A stretch of 64,000 nucleotides of DNA from CAXMRP01 sp965216515 (lineage in GTDB: Bacteria > Pseudomonadota > Alphaproteobacteria > Rhizobiales > Afifellaceae), in assembly GCA_965216515.1 (NCBI GenBank), contig OZ244173.1, positions 2,666,001 to 2,730,000 of the forward strand, given 5' to 3'. The translations under genes were made by a program, and so were the position numbers. The notes beneath the pieces were generated by a model. That model saw only the letters and a program-made list of their open reading frames with translations. It was not told the DNA's origin and searched no databases. Positions 25,996 to 34,994 of this stretch are shown one piece after another (position 1 is the stretch's first letter; the number at the start of each line of letters is the position of its first letter).

Positions 25996-27501
25996 TCAGG
26001 CCTGGTTCCAAAGCATCGTGCGCAAGGCGGCAATGTCGTCTCCCATTTCCCGATCTTCTTTCATCATTGGCACACTGGCGCGGATGGCAACATAAAGGTC
26101 GTCCAGCATGGGTGCCGGGCCGATACCGCGCAGGTCGAGAGCCTGCGCGGCGAGCAGCGCCTCGATTGCGACGATCGTCCATGCCGTCTCGACACAAAAA
26201 GCCGCCCGCCTGGCCGACAAGGGCGCCATCGGCACATGGTCTTCGGTATTGGCGCAGGTCGGCACCGACTGGATGGCGCCTGGAACGGCGCGCATGCGCA
26301 TTTCCGCGATGAGCGAGGCGGCCGTGTACTGGGCAATCATGAATCCGGAATTTTCACCGGGCCTCGCATCCGGATGGATCAGAAACGCCGGAAGGCCGCC
26401 ATTGTGGTTGCTGTCGACGAGGCGGGCCGACCGCCGTTCGCTGATCACTGCCAGCGAGGTGACGGCATTGGCCATGTAATCGAGAACTTCGGCCGCCGCC
26501 TGTCCGTGGAAATTGCCGGAATTGGAGGTCACATAGCCATCCGCGACACCGAACAGGGGATTGTCGTTGGTTGCATTGATTTCGATTTCGAGCGTTCTGA
26601 CGGTGTGATCAAGCGCATCGCGGGTCGCGCCCAGAACCTGGGGAATGCAGCGGAGCGCCAGGGCATCCCGCAGTCTGTCAGGGCGGGGCCGGCCGACGGA
26701 TGCCGAACCCGCCGTCAGCATCCTGAGATGTTCCGATGTCGCGATTTGGCCCGGATGGGGCTTCCACAACGCCACATCCTCGTCGAATGCGTCGGCCACC
26801 GCACCGACCGCCTCCAGCGTCAGCGCGGCAACCTTTTCCGCCATCTGCACCAGTCGCAGTGCATCGAAGGCTGCAAGGCAGCCGATTCCGGTTGTCTGTT
26901 CGGTGCCGTTGATCAGTGCAATGCCGTCCCGCCCGTCTATTGGCGGCAGTTCGATACCGGCCTCCGCCAGCACGTCGCCGCCGCCGCGCCACGGCTCTTC
27001 TGCCAGGCGCGCACGTCCGCGACCGATCAGCGGCAGCGCCATGTGGGCGAGCGGCGCCAGATCGCCACAAGCGCCCACCGATCCCTCGCGCGGAACATAC
27101 GGTATGATCCCGGCATTGATCATTGCAATCAGCGCTTCGAGTGTTTCGCGCTTGACGCCCGTTACGCCGGTGGCAAGGACATTCGCCCGCACCGCCATCA
27201 TTGCCCGCACGGTGTCATCCGTCATCGGCCGACCGGTTCCCGCTGCATGGCTTTTCAACAGGTTGCGCTGAAGCGCCCGGTTCATTTCGCGGCTGACCTG
27301 ACATCCGTCGAGCGCGCCAAATCCGGTGGTCACGCCGTAAATCGGGCGGCCTTCCCCGATAAGGCGGCCAAGATACCGGGCGCCCGCCTCGACAGCTTTG
27401 GCGCTTTCGTCGGCAAGCACGACGTCGGCGCCAGCACGGGCGATCCTCGCGAGATCCGGAATGGTTAGTGACCGTCCGTCGATTGCCACCGGTTCGCTCA
27501 T
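25996..27501 (-). CDS. Atypical aromatic amino-acid/histidine ammonia-lyase paralogue
   Basis: 501 residues, ATG at 27501 supported by GGAAGGAC. Clearly an MIO-family lyase: YGVTTGFGAL, LQRNLLKSHAAG, LINGTEQTTG, NSGNFHG and CANTEDHVPM. Two key positions differ from the family. The Ala-Ser-Gly triad that makes the MIO group is Ala144-Cys145-Gly146 (TGT codon at 27067-27069), and the catalytic tyrosine (Tyr280 in Pseudomonas HutH) is Leu281 in DALALRC, while the neighbouring Arg is kept. A canonical HutH is encoded in the same operon, so this copy probably acts on another substrate, is an aminomutase, or is degraded in function. Follows hutU by 47 bp. Confidence 0.85.
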   Translation of the reverse strand: MSEPVAIDGRSLTIPDLARIARAGADVVLADESAKAVEAGARYLGRLIGEGRPIYGVTTGFGALDGCQVSREMNRALQRNLLKSHAAGTGRPMTDDTVRAMMAVRANVLATGVTGVKRETLEALIAMINAGIIPYVPREGSVGACGDLAPLAHMALPLIGRGRARLAEEPWRGGGDVLAEAGIELPPIDGRDGIALINGTEQTTGIGCLAAFDALRLVQMAEKVAALTLEAVGAVADAFDEDVALWKPHPGQIATSEHLRMLTAGSASVGRPRPDRLRDALALRCIPQVLGATRDALDHTVRTLEIEINATNDNPLFGVADGYVTSNSGNFHGQAAAEVLDYMANAVTSLAVISERRSARLVDSNHNGGLPAFLIHPDARPGENSGFMIAQYTAASLIAEMRMRAVPGAIQSVPTCANTEDHVPMAPLSARRAAFCVETAWTIVAIEALLAAQALDLRGIGPAPMLDDLYVAIRASVPMMKEDREMGDDIAALRTMLWNQA

Positions 27502-27548
27502 GCGGTCCTTCCGTCCCGGTCCTGAATTCCGTTGCGGCATACGCCCGG

Positions 27549-29234
27549 TCACCTGTCCAGAATTGCCGGCAATCGCAACCCGTGCTCGCGGGCGCAATCG
27601 ATCGCGATGTCATATCCGGCGTCCGCGTGGCGCCAGACCCCGGAAGCCGGATCGTTCCACAAGACCCGTTCCAGCCGATTGGCGGCAGCTTCCGTGCCGT
27701 CGGCTACGACGACCATGCCGGCATGCTGGGAAAATCCCATTCCCACACCGCCGCCATGATGAAGGGACACCCAGGTTGCACCTGAGGCGGTGTTGACCAG
27801 CGCGTTGAGCAGCGGCCAGTCGCTGACCGCGTCCGAGCCGTCCTTCATGCCTTCTGTTTCCCGGTTCGGCGAGGCGACGGATCCGGAATCCAGATGATCT
27901 CGTCCGATGACGATCGGCGCCTTCAGTTCACCGGAGGCGACCATTTCGTTGAACGCAAGCCCGGCGCGATGCCGGTCACCGAGACCGATCCAGCAGATGC
28001 GCGCCGGAAGACCCTGGAAGGCGATGCGTTGGCGCGCCATGTCCAGCCAGTCATGGAGGTGGCGGTTGTCGGGAAACAGCGCCTTCATCCTTGTGTCTGT
28101 CCGGTAGATATCCTCAGGATCGCCCGACAGCGCGCACCATCGGAACGGGCCGATCCCCCGACAGAAGAGGGGCCTGATATAGGCGGGAACGAAACCGGGA
28201 AACGCAAAGGCGTTTTCCAGCCCTTCCTCCTTGGCCATCTGGCGGATATTGTTCCCGTAGTCGAGCGTCGGGACGCCGGCATTCCAGAATTCAAGCATCG
28301 CCGCGACATGCCGTTTCATGCTCGCGCGGGCGGCCTTTTCGACCGCTGCCGGATCGTCTTCCTGTCGCGCCCGCCATTCGGCGACCGACCAGCCCTCCGG
28401 CAGGTAGCCGTGGACGGGATCGTGGGCCGATGTCTGGTCGGTCACGATGTCCGGCCGCGGGCCACCGCCCTTCATCCGGTCCGCCAGTCTCGGGAATATC
28501 TCCGCAGCGTTGCCGATCAACGCCACCGATTTGGCCTCACCCGCTCCGGTCCACCCCCTGATCAACTCAAGGGCTGTATCGAGGCTGTCGGTTTTCTCGT
28601 CGCAGTAGCGTGTCCGGATACGGAAATCGGCACGTGTCTCGTCGCACTCCACAGCCAGACAGCAGGCCCCCGCCATGGATGCAGCCAGCGGCTGGGCGCC
28701 ACCCATGCCGCCGAGGCCGGCGGTCAGAATCCACTTCCCCCTGAGATCGCCGTCATAGTGCTGCCGGCCGGCTTCGGCAAAGGTTTCGTAGGTGCCCTGA
28801 ACGATGCCCTGCGATCCGATATAGATCCACGAGCCGGCGGTCATCTGGCCATACATGGCGAGCCCCTTGCGATCGAGCTCGTTGAAATGATCCCAGGTCG
28901 CCCATTGCGGCACGAGATTGGAATTGGCGATCAGCACGCGCGGCGCATCCGCGTGGGTCCGGACAATCGCCACCGGCTTGCCGGATTGCACGACGAGCGT
29001 CTCGTCGTCGTCCAGTTTCTTCAGGCTGTCGACGATCAGATCGAAGTCCTTCCAGGTCCGCGTCGCGCGGCCGATACCGCCATAGACCACAAGTTCATGC
29101 GGATTCTCCGCCACGTCCGGATGCAGGTTGTTCATGAGCATGCGCATCGGCGCTTCGGTCAGCCAGCTCCTTGCCGAGATTTCCGGCCCGGTCGGCGGAT
29201 ATACGTCGCGCTGATTGTGTCGGGGATCGCTCAT
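27549..29234 (-). CDS. hutU: Urocanate hydratase
   Basis: 561 residues, usual family length. Converts urocanate to 4-imidazolone-5-propionate with tightly bound NAD+. Family segments: LHPDVAENPHELVVYGGIGRATRTW at the N-terminus, the NAD-binding GKWILTAGLGGMGGAQPLA and the C-terminal VSLHHGGGVGMGFSQHAGMV. The start codon sits in an ATGA overlap with hutG and has GGGAGG 6 nt upstream. Cytosolic. Confidence 0.98.
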   Translation of the reverse strand: MSDPRHNQRDVYPPTGPEISARSWLTEAPMRMLMNNLHPDVAENPHELVVYGGIGRATRTWKDFDLIVDSLKKLDDDETLVVQSGKPVAIVRTHADAPRVLIANSNLVPQWATWDHFNELDRKGLAMYGQMTAGSWIYIGSQGIVQGTYETFAEAGRQHYDGDLRGKWILTAGLGGMGGAQPLAASMAGACCLAVECDETRADFRIRTRYCDEKTDSLDTALELIRGWTGAGEAKSVALIGNAAEIFPRLADRMKGGGPRPDIVTDQTSAHDPVHGYLPEGWSVAEWRARQEDDPAAVEKAARASMKRHVAAMLEFWNAGVPTLDYGNNIRQMAKEEGLENAFAFPGFVPAYIRPLFCRGIGPFRWCALSGDPEDIYRTDTRMKALFPDNRHLHDWLDMARQRIAFQGLPARICWIGLGDRHRAGLAFNEMVASGELKAPIVIGRDHLDSGSVASPNRETEGMKDGSDAVSDWPLLNALVNTASGATWVSLHHGGGVGMGFSQHAGMVVVADGTEAAANRLERVLWNDPASGVWRHADAGYDIAIDCAREHGLRLPAILDR

Positions 29235-30031
29235 ACCTTGCCTCCCAGGAAAGCCGCCGCGGACAGCAACGATTCCAAAACGGTTTTGAGTTGAATCCGC
29301 ACCCGGCGCGCCTTCTCGTCATCATATTCGAATGGTGCCGATTCCGATTTCAGATATGTCGCCTGCGCCAGTTCCATCTGGATGGCATGGACCCCGTCGG
29401 CGGGTCGCCCGTAGTGACGGGTTGTCCACCCGCCCTTGAAGCGGCCGTTCAGGACGCAGGTAAACCCGGCGGCGGCGGCACAGATTTCGTGGACGGTCCG
29501 TTCGACCTCCGGGGCGCAGGTTTCGCCGCCGTTTGTGCCGATATTGAAATCCGGCAGGACGCCTTCGAACAGAAACGGAATCCGCGATCGGATGGAATGG
29601 CAGTCGAACAGGATGACAGCACCGCGCAACGATTTGACGCGCTCGATCTCGGCTGAAAGCGCCGCATGATATGGCGCGTGCCAGGCTCGCCGCCGCGATG
29701 CGATGTCTTCCGGCGACGGCGCCGCGATCCAAAGTGGTTCTCCGTCGAAATCGGTCTGCGGCACGAGACCGGTCGTGTTCTGCCCCGGATAAAGGCTGGC
29801 GCCGGAAGGATCGCGGTTGGCGTCGACGACGTAACGATGGAATCTGGCCCTCACGATCGTGACGTCGTCGAGCAGGCCGTCATAGAGTTTGTCGACATGC
29901 CAGTCGGTATCGCCGCGTGTTCTGCCGAGCGGGGTCAGCTGTTCGGAAATGTCGGCGGGAAGGTACGTGCCGGTGTGCGGCATCCCGAGAATGATCGGGC
30001 TCCCGCCCTGTGTGACGGCGACAGGTGTCAC
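29231..30031 (-). CDS. hutG: N-formylglutamate deformylase
   Basis: 266 residues. Hydrolyses N-formyl-L-glutamate to glutamate and formate, the last step of the HutF branch. Zinc-hydrolase features: ILGMPHTGTYLP (His ligand near residue 20), GDTDWHVDKLYD and FDCHSIRSR (His ligand). ATGA overlaps at both ends, with hutH before and hutU after. Its presence together with hutF shows the five-step pathway rather than the formimidoylglutamase route. Confidence 0.95.
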   Translation of the reverse strand: MTPVAVTQGGSPIILGMPHTGTYLPADISEQLTPLGRTRGDTDWHVDKLYDGLLDDVTIVRARFHRYVVDANRDPSGASLYPGQNTTGLVPQTDFDGEPLWIAAPSPEDIASRRRAWHAPYHAALSAEIERVKSLRGAVILFDCHSIRSRIPFLFEGVLPDFNIGTNGGETCAPEVERTVHEICAAAAGFTCVLNGRFKGGWTTRHYGRPADGVHAIQMELAQATYLKSESAPFEYDDEKARRVRIQLKTVLESLLSAAAFLGGKV

Positions 30032-31566
30032 AGGTCCGCCCCGCCAAGATATTCCGATATGCCGCTGGACTGGGCAAGCGTCCCGTCCGCCACCAGGCGG
30101 GACGCTTTGCTGATGTCGGTTGCGAGAAACCGGTCTTCGTTCAGTTTCGGGATTTCAGCGCGGATGATTGCGATGACCTGTTGGAGTTTGGCGCTTGTCT
30201 TGAGCGGGGCCCGAACGTCGATGCCCTGTGCGGCGCATATCAGCTCCACGCCGACGATCGCGTTCAGGTTTGCATTCATGCGCACCAGTCGCCGTGCGCC
30301 GTGCGCGGACATCGATACATGATCTTCCTGGTTGGCCGAGGTCGGCGTTGAATCGATCGAGCACGGATTGGCAAGGTGCTTGTTTTCGCTCATTAGGGCG
30401 GCGGTTGTGACCTCGGCGATCATGAGGCCGGAATTCAGCCCCGGTTCCGGTGTCAGGAAGGGCGGCAGATTGTGGGAGAGCGTCGGATCGACCATGAGGG
30501 CAACCCGCCGTTGCGCGATCGCGCCGGTTTCCGCGATCGCCAGTGCAATCTGGTCGGCAGCAAACGCCACCGGTTCGCCGTGGAAATTGCCGCCCGACAC
30601 GATTCGTCCCTCATCGGCAAGGACCAGCGGATTGTCGGAGGCCGCATTGGCCTCGATCGCCAGCGAGCGCCCGGCAAATCGCAGCAGGTCGAGTGCCGCG
30701 CCGGCAACCTGAGGCTGGCAGCGGATGCAGTAGGGGTCCTGGACCCGGCTGTCACCGGAGCGGTGACTTTCCCGGATTTCCGAACCCGCCATGATCGCGC
30801 GCATGGCCCGCGCCACGTCGATCTGCCCGCCATGGCCACGCAATGCGTGAATGGCCGGGTGAAGCGGGGCGGTGGATCCCATGATGGCGTCAGTGGCCAG
30901 GCATGAAGCGACGATCGCCGATTTCATGGCCTGTTTGGCCTGGAAGTAGCCGACCAGCGCGCAGGCGGTGGAGAACTGGGTCCCGTTGATAAGGCCAAGG
31001 CCTTCCTTCGGCCCCAGGACAACGGGTGTCAGGCCGGCGCGCCGCAGCGCTTCCGCCGATGCCAGCCGCTCGCCGCCGAAATACGCCTCACCCTCGCCAA
31101 TCATCGTCGCGGTCATGTGCGCGAGGGGCGCGAGATCGCCGGATGCGCCGACCGACCCCTGGGTCGGAATGACCGGCACCACGCCGGCGTCGATCATGGC
31201 TTCCAGAAGGTCGACCGTTTCCGGTTTCACGCCTGACGCACCGCGTCCGATCGACACCAGTTTCAGGATCATCATCAGCCGTGCCGTCGGGGCATCCAGT
31301 GGTTCGCCGACACCGCTGCAGTGCGAGAGGATCAGGTTGCGCTGGAGCGTTGTCATTTGTCCGGGGTCGATGCGGACATGGGCGAGTTTTCCGAAGCCGG
31401 TATTAACGCCGTACACCGCGTCGCCGTCATTCGCGATATCCGCCACGAACCGGGCCGCCGCCTCGATGCCCGGCCGCGCCGAACCGTCCAGCCTAACCGG
31501 CCCCGCCGTCCGCCAGATCCGCTCAAGTTGGTTTAGCGTGACATCTCCCGGCACCAGACTCTTCAA
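30028..31566 (-). CDS. hutH: Histidine ammonia-lyase (canonical)
   Basis: 512 residues from a TTG at 31566. That start forms a TTGA overlap with the hutI stop and has GGGGGGAC upstream, giving the normal family length; the longer open frame is a shadow of hutI. Deaminates L-histidine to urocanate. Catalytic elements are intact: YGVNTGFGKLA, the MIO triad in GSVGASGDLAPLAHM, LINGTQFS, QDPYCIRCQPQ with the catalytic Tyr, GGNFHGEP and ANQEDHVSM. Cytosolic tetramer by family knowledge. Confidence 0.97.
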   Translation of the reverse strand: MKSLVPGDVTLNQLERIWRTAGPVRLDGSARPGIEAAARFVADIANDGDAVYGVNTGFGKLAHVRIDPGQMTTLQRNLILSHCSGVGEPLDAPTARLMMILKLVSIGRGASGVKPETVDLLEAMIDAGVVPVIPTQGSVGASGDLAPLAHMTATMIGEGEAYFGGERLASAEALRRAGLTPVVLGPKEGLGLINGTQFSTACALVGYFQAKQAMKSAIVASCLATDAIMGSTAPLHPAIHALRGHGGQIDVARAMRAIMAGSEIRESHRSGDSRVQDPYCIRCQPQVAGAALDLLRFAGRSLAIEANAASDNPLVLADEGRIVSGGNFHGEPVAFAADQIALAIAETGAIAQRRVALMVDPTLSHNLPPFLTPEPGLNSGLMIAEVTTAALMSENKHLANPCSIDSTPTSANQEDHVSMSAHGARRLVRMNANLNAIVGVELICAAQGIDVRAPLKTSAKLQQVIAIIRAEIPKLNEDRFLATDISKASRLVADGTLAQSSGISEYLGGADL

Positions 31567-32756
31567 AACGTCCCCCCATACATGCGCTTCCAGAGGGTAT
31601 TGAAGCCGACGCGGTAGGACAGTTCGGACGGATGCTTCGCATCCCAGATCGCAAGGTCGGCGCGCCGGCCCTTCCGGATGGTGCCGCAATCGGCAAGCCC
31701 CAGCGCACCGGCGGCATGACGTGTAACCCCGGCGAGCGCCTCAAGCGGCGTCAGGCGAAACAAGGTGCATGCCATGTTCATGGCAAGCAGAAGGGACGCC
31801 AGCGGCGAGGAGCCGGGATTGCAGTCCGTCGCCACTGCCATCGGCACGCCCATGTTCCGGAATGCCGCGACGGGCGGCGCCTGCGTCTCGCGAAGAGTAT
31901 AGAAGGCGCCGGGCAGGAGGACGGCGACGGTGCCCGCCTCGGCCATGGCTCGCGCATCATCTTCTCGGGCGAATTCCAGATGGTCGGCGGAAAGGCCGCC
32001 GAATCGGGCTGCCAGCTGCGCGCCGCCAAGATATGAAAGTTGTTCGGCATGGAGTTTGACCGGCAGGCCCAGCGCCCGCGCCCGGTCAAATACGCGCTCG
32101 ATCTGCGCCGGCGTGAAGGCAATGGACTCGCAAAACCCGTCCACCGCGTCGACCAACCCCTGATCATGGGCGGCATCCAGCGCCGGTAGGCAGATTTCGT
32201 CTATGTAGGCGTCGGCCCGGCCCTCAAATTCCTTGGGTATTGCGTGGGCGCCGAGAAAACTGGTCCGCACCCGGATCGGGCGCACATTCTCGATCGCCCG
32301 CGCGACGCGCAACATCTTCAACTCGGTTTCAATATCAAGACCGTATCCGGACTTGACTTCAACGGCCGTAACGCCCTCACCGATCAGGGCGTCGATGCGG
32401 CAAAGCGCGTCAGCCAGCAATTCGCTTTCGGGGCAAGCCCGCGTTGCCGAAACCGTGGAGACAATGCCGCCGCCGGCCGTCGCGATATCCGCGTAGCTGG
32501 CGCCCTCCAACCTGAGTTCGAATTCCTTCGCCCGGTTGCCGCCAAAGACCAGATGCGTGTGGCAGTCGATCAATCCAGGGGTGACCAGGCGTCCGCCAAG
32601 ATCAATCGTTTCTCCGTCGTCGATATCCCGGGGGATGTCGGCCGCGGCGCCGATCCATTCAATGCGGCCTCGTCGAATCACCATCGCGCCGGGAGACATC
32701 AGCCCGTAGGCGGCATCGTCCTCCATCGTGGCGAGCGTGGCGTTGGTCAGCAGCAT
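31563..32756 (-). CDS. hutI: Imidazolonepropionase
   Basis: 397-residue amidohydrolase opening the imidazolone ring to N-formimino-glutamate. Metal motif LIDCHTHLVFGGNRAKEFELR near residues 58-78; further ligands in KLHAEQLSYLGGAQLA and ATDCNPGSSP. First gene of the minus-strand hut operon. No clear ribosome site precedes the ATG, which lies only about 24 nt from the predicted transcription start, so initiation may rely on a very short leader. Confidence 0.97.
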   Translation of the reverse strand: MLLTNATLATMEDDAAYGLMSPGAMVIRRGRIEWIGAAADIPRDIDDGETIDLGGRLVTPGLIDCHTHLVFGGNRAKEFELRLEGASYADIATAGGGIVSTVSATRACPESELLADALCRIDALIGEGVTAVEVKSGYGLDIETELKMLRVARAIENVRPIRVRTSFLGAHAIPKEFEGRADAYIDEICLPALDAAHDQGLVDAVDGFCESIAFTPAQIERVFDRARALGLPVKLHAEQLSYLGGAQLAARFGGLSADHLEFAREDDARAMAEAGTVAVLLPGAFYTLRETQAPPVAAFRNMGVPMAVATDCNPGSSPLASLLLAMNMACTLFRLTPLEALAGVTRHAAGALGLADCGTIRKGRRADLAIWDAKHPSELSYRVGFNTLWKRMYGGTF

Positions 32757-32765
32757 TGTTGGCCA

Positions 32766-32815
32766 TTGTTATGTGTATATTAATAGTCTATATGTATACA
32801 CATATTAACTGTCAA
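32766..32815. promoter_or_regulatory. Divergent hut promoters with HutC-type operator
   Basis: An inverted repeat with 10-bp arms, TATGTGTATA (32770-32779) and TATACACATA (32795-32804), includes TGTATACA, in keeping with TGTA/TACA-containing HutC sites. The hutI promoter on the minus strand reads TTGACA (32815-32810), 17-bp spacer, TATAGA (32792-32787). On the plus strand TTGTTA (32766-32771), 17-bp spacer, TATATG (32789-32794) would serve hutF. A bound repressor would block both. Confidence 0.7.
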
Positions 32816-32827
32816 TAGGCTGTCGCC

Positions 32828-34192
32828 ATGATCGCTGTTTGGGCCGAAAAGGCGCTGCTGGAAGGCGGATGGGCCGAAGGCGTGCGCATCACGGTCGCCG
32901 GCGACGGAACGATCTCTGATATCGAGGCCGGCAGGTCACCGCAGGGTGATCGGGCCGGCATTCTCCTGCCCGCACCGGCCAATGCGCACAGCCATGCATT
33001 CCAGCGGGCGATGGCCGGACTGACGGAGAGGCGCGGCCCCGAGGGGTCCGATTCGTTTTGGACGTGGCGCCGGCTGATGTTCCGCTTTCTCGATCAGCTG
33101 ACGCCCGACCATGTGGAGGCGATCGCCGCTTTTGTGCAGATGGAGATGCTTGAGGCGGGCTATGCGGCGAATGTGGAGTTTCACTACCTCCACCACCAGT
33201 CCGGCGGTGCGCCCTATGACAACATCGCGGAAATGGCCGTGCGAATCGCCGCGGCGGCGGAACGGACCGGAATCGGGCTGACATTGCTGCCGGTTCTCTA
33301 CCAGTATGGCGGCTGCGGGCGTTCGGAACTCGGTGCCGGGCAGATCCGTTTTGCCAATGACTTCGCGCGGTTTGAGCGCCTGCATTCCGGTGCGGCCGAG
33401 AGTATCGCCAAACTTTCCGAGGATTGCCGTATCGGTGTCGCGCCCCACAGCATGAGGGCCGTTGCCGGCGATGACATTGTGCGCCTCGCCGCGTTCGCCG
33501 ACGGTGCGCCGCTGCACATGCATCTGGCCGAGCAGAAAGCGGAAGTCGAAGAGGTGGTCGCCGCATGCGGCCGGCGGCCTGGCGAATGGGTTCTCGAAAA
33601 TATGGAACCGGACGGACGTTGCTGCTTCATACACTGCACGCAACTGGAACCCCATGAAACAGCAGGTCTGGCACGCAGCGGCGCGATTGCCGGCCTTTGC
33701 CCGATCACGGAATCAAATCTCGGGGACGGCATTTTTGATGGTGTGCGCTGGTTTGCCGAGGGCGGGCGCATGGCGATCGGGTCCGATTCGAACATCAGGA
33801 TCGCGCTGGCCGAAGAATTGAGGACCCTTGAATATTCGCAACGCCTTCGCGACCACTCCCGCGCCGCGCTGGCCACCCCGGAAAGATCGACGGGCCGCCG
33901 CCTGTTCGAAGCGGCAAACGCCGGTGGTGCGATCGCATCCGGTCGCAATGCCGATACGATCGCCGTAGGGAAATTGGCGGACATGGTTGCGCTCGACGGC
34001 GGCGCGGTTGATCTGGTTGGGCGTCACCAGGATGCCATTTTGGATTCCTTCATATTCGCCGGCGACGACCGGCTGGTAACCGATGTCTGGTCGGCAGGCC
34101 GGCACGTGGTTTCCGGCGGACGGCATCACAGCCGCCAGGCCATCACCGAAGCCTACATCGATACACTGCGCGAGCTGGAAGACGCGATTTGA
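32828..34192 (+). CDS. hutF: Formimidoylglutamate deiminase
   Basis: 454-residue amidohydrolase that converts N-formimidoyl-L-glutamate to N-formyl-L-glutamate and ammonia. Metal-binding segment PANAHSHAFQRAMAGLTERRG (about residues 53-73), then FHYLHHQ, PLHMHLAEQ, CFIHCTQLE and the aspartate in AIGSDSNIR. Divergent from hutI across the shared operator. Its stop overlaps the hutC start (TTGA). Confidence 0.96.
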   Translation: MIAVWAEKALLEGGWAEGVRITVAGDGTISDIEAGRSPQGDRAGILLPAPANAHSHAFQRAMAGLTERRGPEGSDSFWTWRRLMFRFLDQLTPDHVEAIAAFVQMEMLEAGYAANVEFHYLHHQSGGAPYDNIAEMAVRIAAAAERTGIGLTLLPVLYQYGGCGRSELGAGQIRFANDFARFERLHSGAAESIAKLSEDCRIGVAPHSMRAVAGDDIVRLAAFADGAPLHMHLAEQKAEVEEVVAACGRRPGEWVLENMEPDGRCCFIHCTQLEPHETAGLARSGAIAGLCPITESNLGDGIFDGVRWFAEGGRMAIGSDSNIRIALAEELRTLEYSQRLRDHSRAALATPERSTGRRLFEAANAGGAIASGRNADTIAVGKLADMVALDGGAVDLVGRHQDAILDSFIFAGDDRLVTDVWSAGRHVVSGGRHHSRQAITEAYIDTLRELEDAI

Positions 34193-34890
34193 CGGCGAAG
34201 GGAACAAGAAGCTGGCAATCGGTCCGGGAAGAAGTCCTGCGGCGGATCAACACGCGCCAGTGGAAACCCGGTGAACTTATCCCCGGCGAGGCCGAGCTTT
34301 CGCGGGAACTCGGTTGTGCGCGGGCAACCGTGAACCGGGCACTGCGGGAATTGGCGGAAACGGGTTTGCTCGATCGCAAACGCAAGGTGGGAACGCGGAT
34401 TTCACTTCATCCCGTTCGCAAGGCAACGCTGGATATCCCGGTCATCCGCTTCGAAATCGAGGGCCGCGGCTTTGCCTATCGTTATTCGATGATCTCGCGG
34501 GAGATGACCGCGCCGACGGCGGAAATCAGGGCGCGGATGCAGTTGGCAAACGGCATGCGGCTGCTTCATCTCACGACGCTGCATTTGGCCAATGGCCGGC
34601 CCTATGTTTTTGAAAACCGCTGGATCAATCCCGAAGCCGTGCCTCAGGTTGCCGGTGTCGATTTCCAGTCGCAGAGCCCGAACGAGTGGCTTGTCGCCAA
34701 CGTTCCCTTCGAAGGCGGCGACATAACGTTTTCGGCAGTTACCGCAGGCAGTGAGGAGGCCGAAAACCTCGCCTGCAGCGAGGGGGAGGGCCTGTTCGTC
34801 ATAGACCGCAGCACATGGAGCGAGGAGCGGATGATCACATCCGTCAGGCTGACATTTGCGCCGGGCTACCGGATGCACACCGAGCTTTGA
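34189..34890 (+). CDS. hutC: HutC, GntR-family repressor of the hut genes
   Basis: 233 residues starting at a TTG that overlaps the hutF stop. N-terminal winged HTH (about 5-70: VREEVLRRINTRQWKPGELIPGEAELSRELGCARATVNRALREL) and a C-terminal UTRA ligand domain (about 88-228; HLTTLHLANGRPYVFENRWINPEAVP). By family knowledge it senses urocanate and releases the operator between hutI and hutF. A 10-bp stem-loop follows the gene. Confidence 0.93.
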   Translation: MTAKGTRSWQSVREEVLRRINTRQWKPGELIPGEAELSRELGCARATVNRALRELAETGLLDRKRKVGTRISLHPVRKATLDIPVIRFEIEGRGFAYRYSMISREMTAPTAEIRARMQLANGMRLLHLTTLHLANGRPYVFENRWINPEAVPQVAGVDFQSQSPNEWLVANVPFEGGDITFSAVTAGSEEAENLACSEGEGLFVIDRSTWSEERMITSVRLTFAPGYRMHTEL

Positions 34891-34932
34891 TCGCTCGGCT
34901 CGCGCCGATCATGGGTCGGCGACCGGCCGCCG

Positions 34933-34960
34933 GGCGGGAACGTCGGCGGTCGTTCCCGCC
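34933..34960. terminator. Strong stem-loop between convergent hutC and lrp-type genes
   Basis: Perfect 10-bp stem GGCGGGAACG/CGTTCCCGCC with an 8-nt loop. Centred between the two convergent genes and usable in both directions, but without a U-tract on either side. Confidence 0.55.
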
Positions 34961-34994
34961 AACGGAATTGCGCCGAACCGGTCCGGCAATCCGG

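Noticed and set aside
25921..27468. 515-codon open frame opposite the variant lyase
   Set aside because: Antisense shadow; the lyase is clear by motifs over its whole length.
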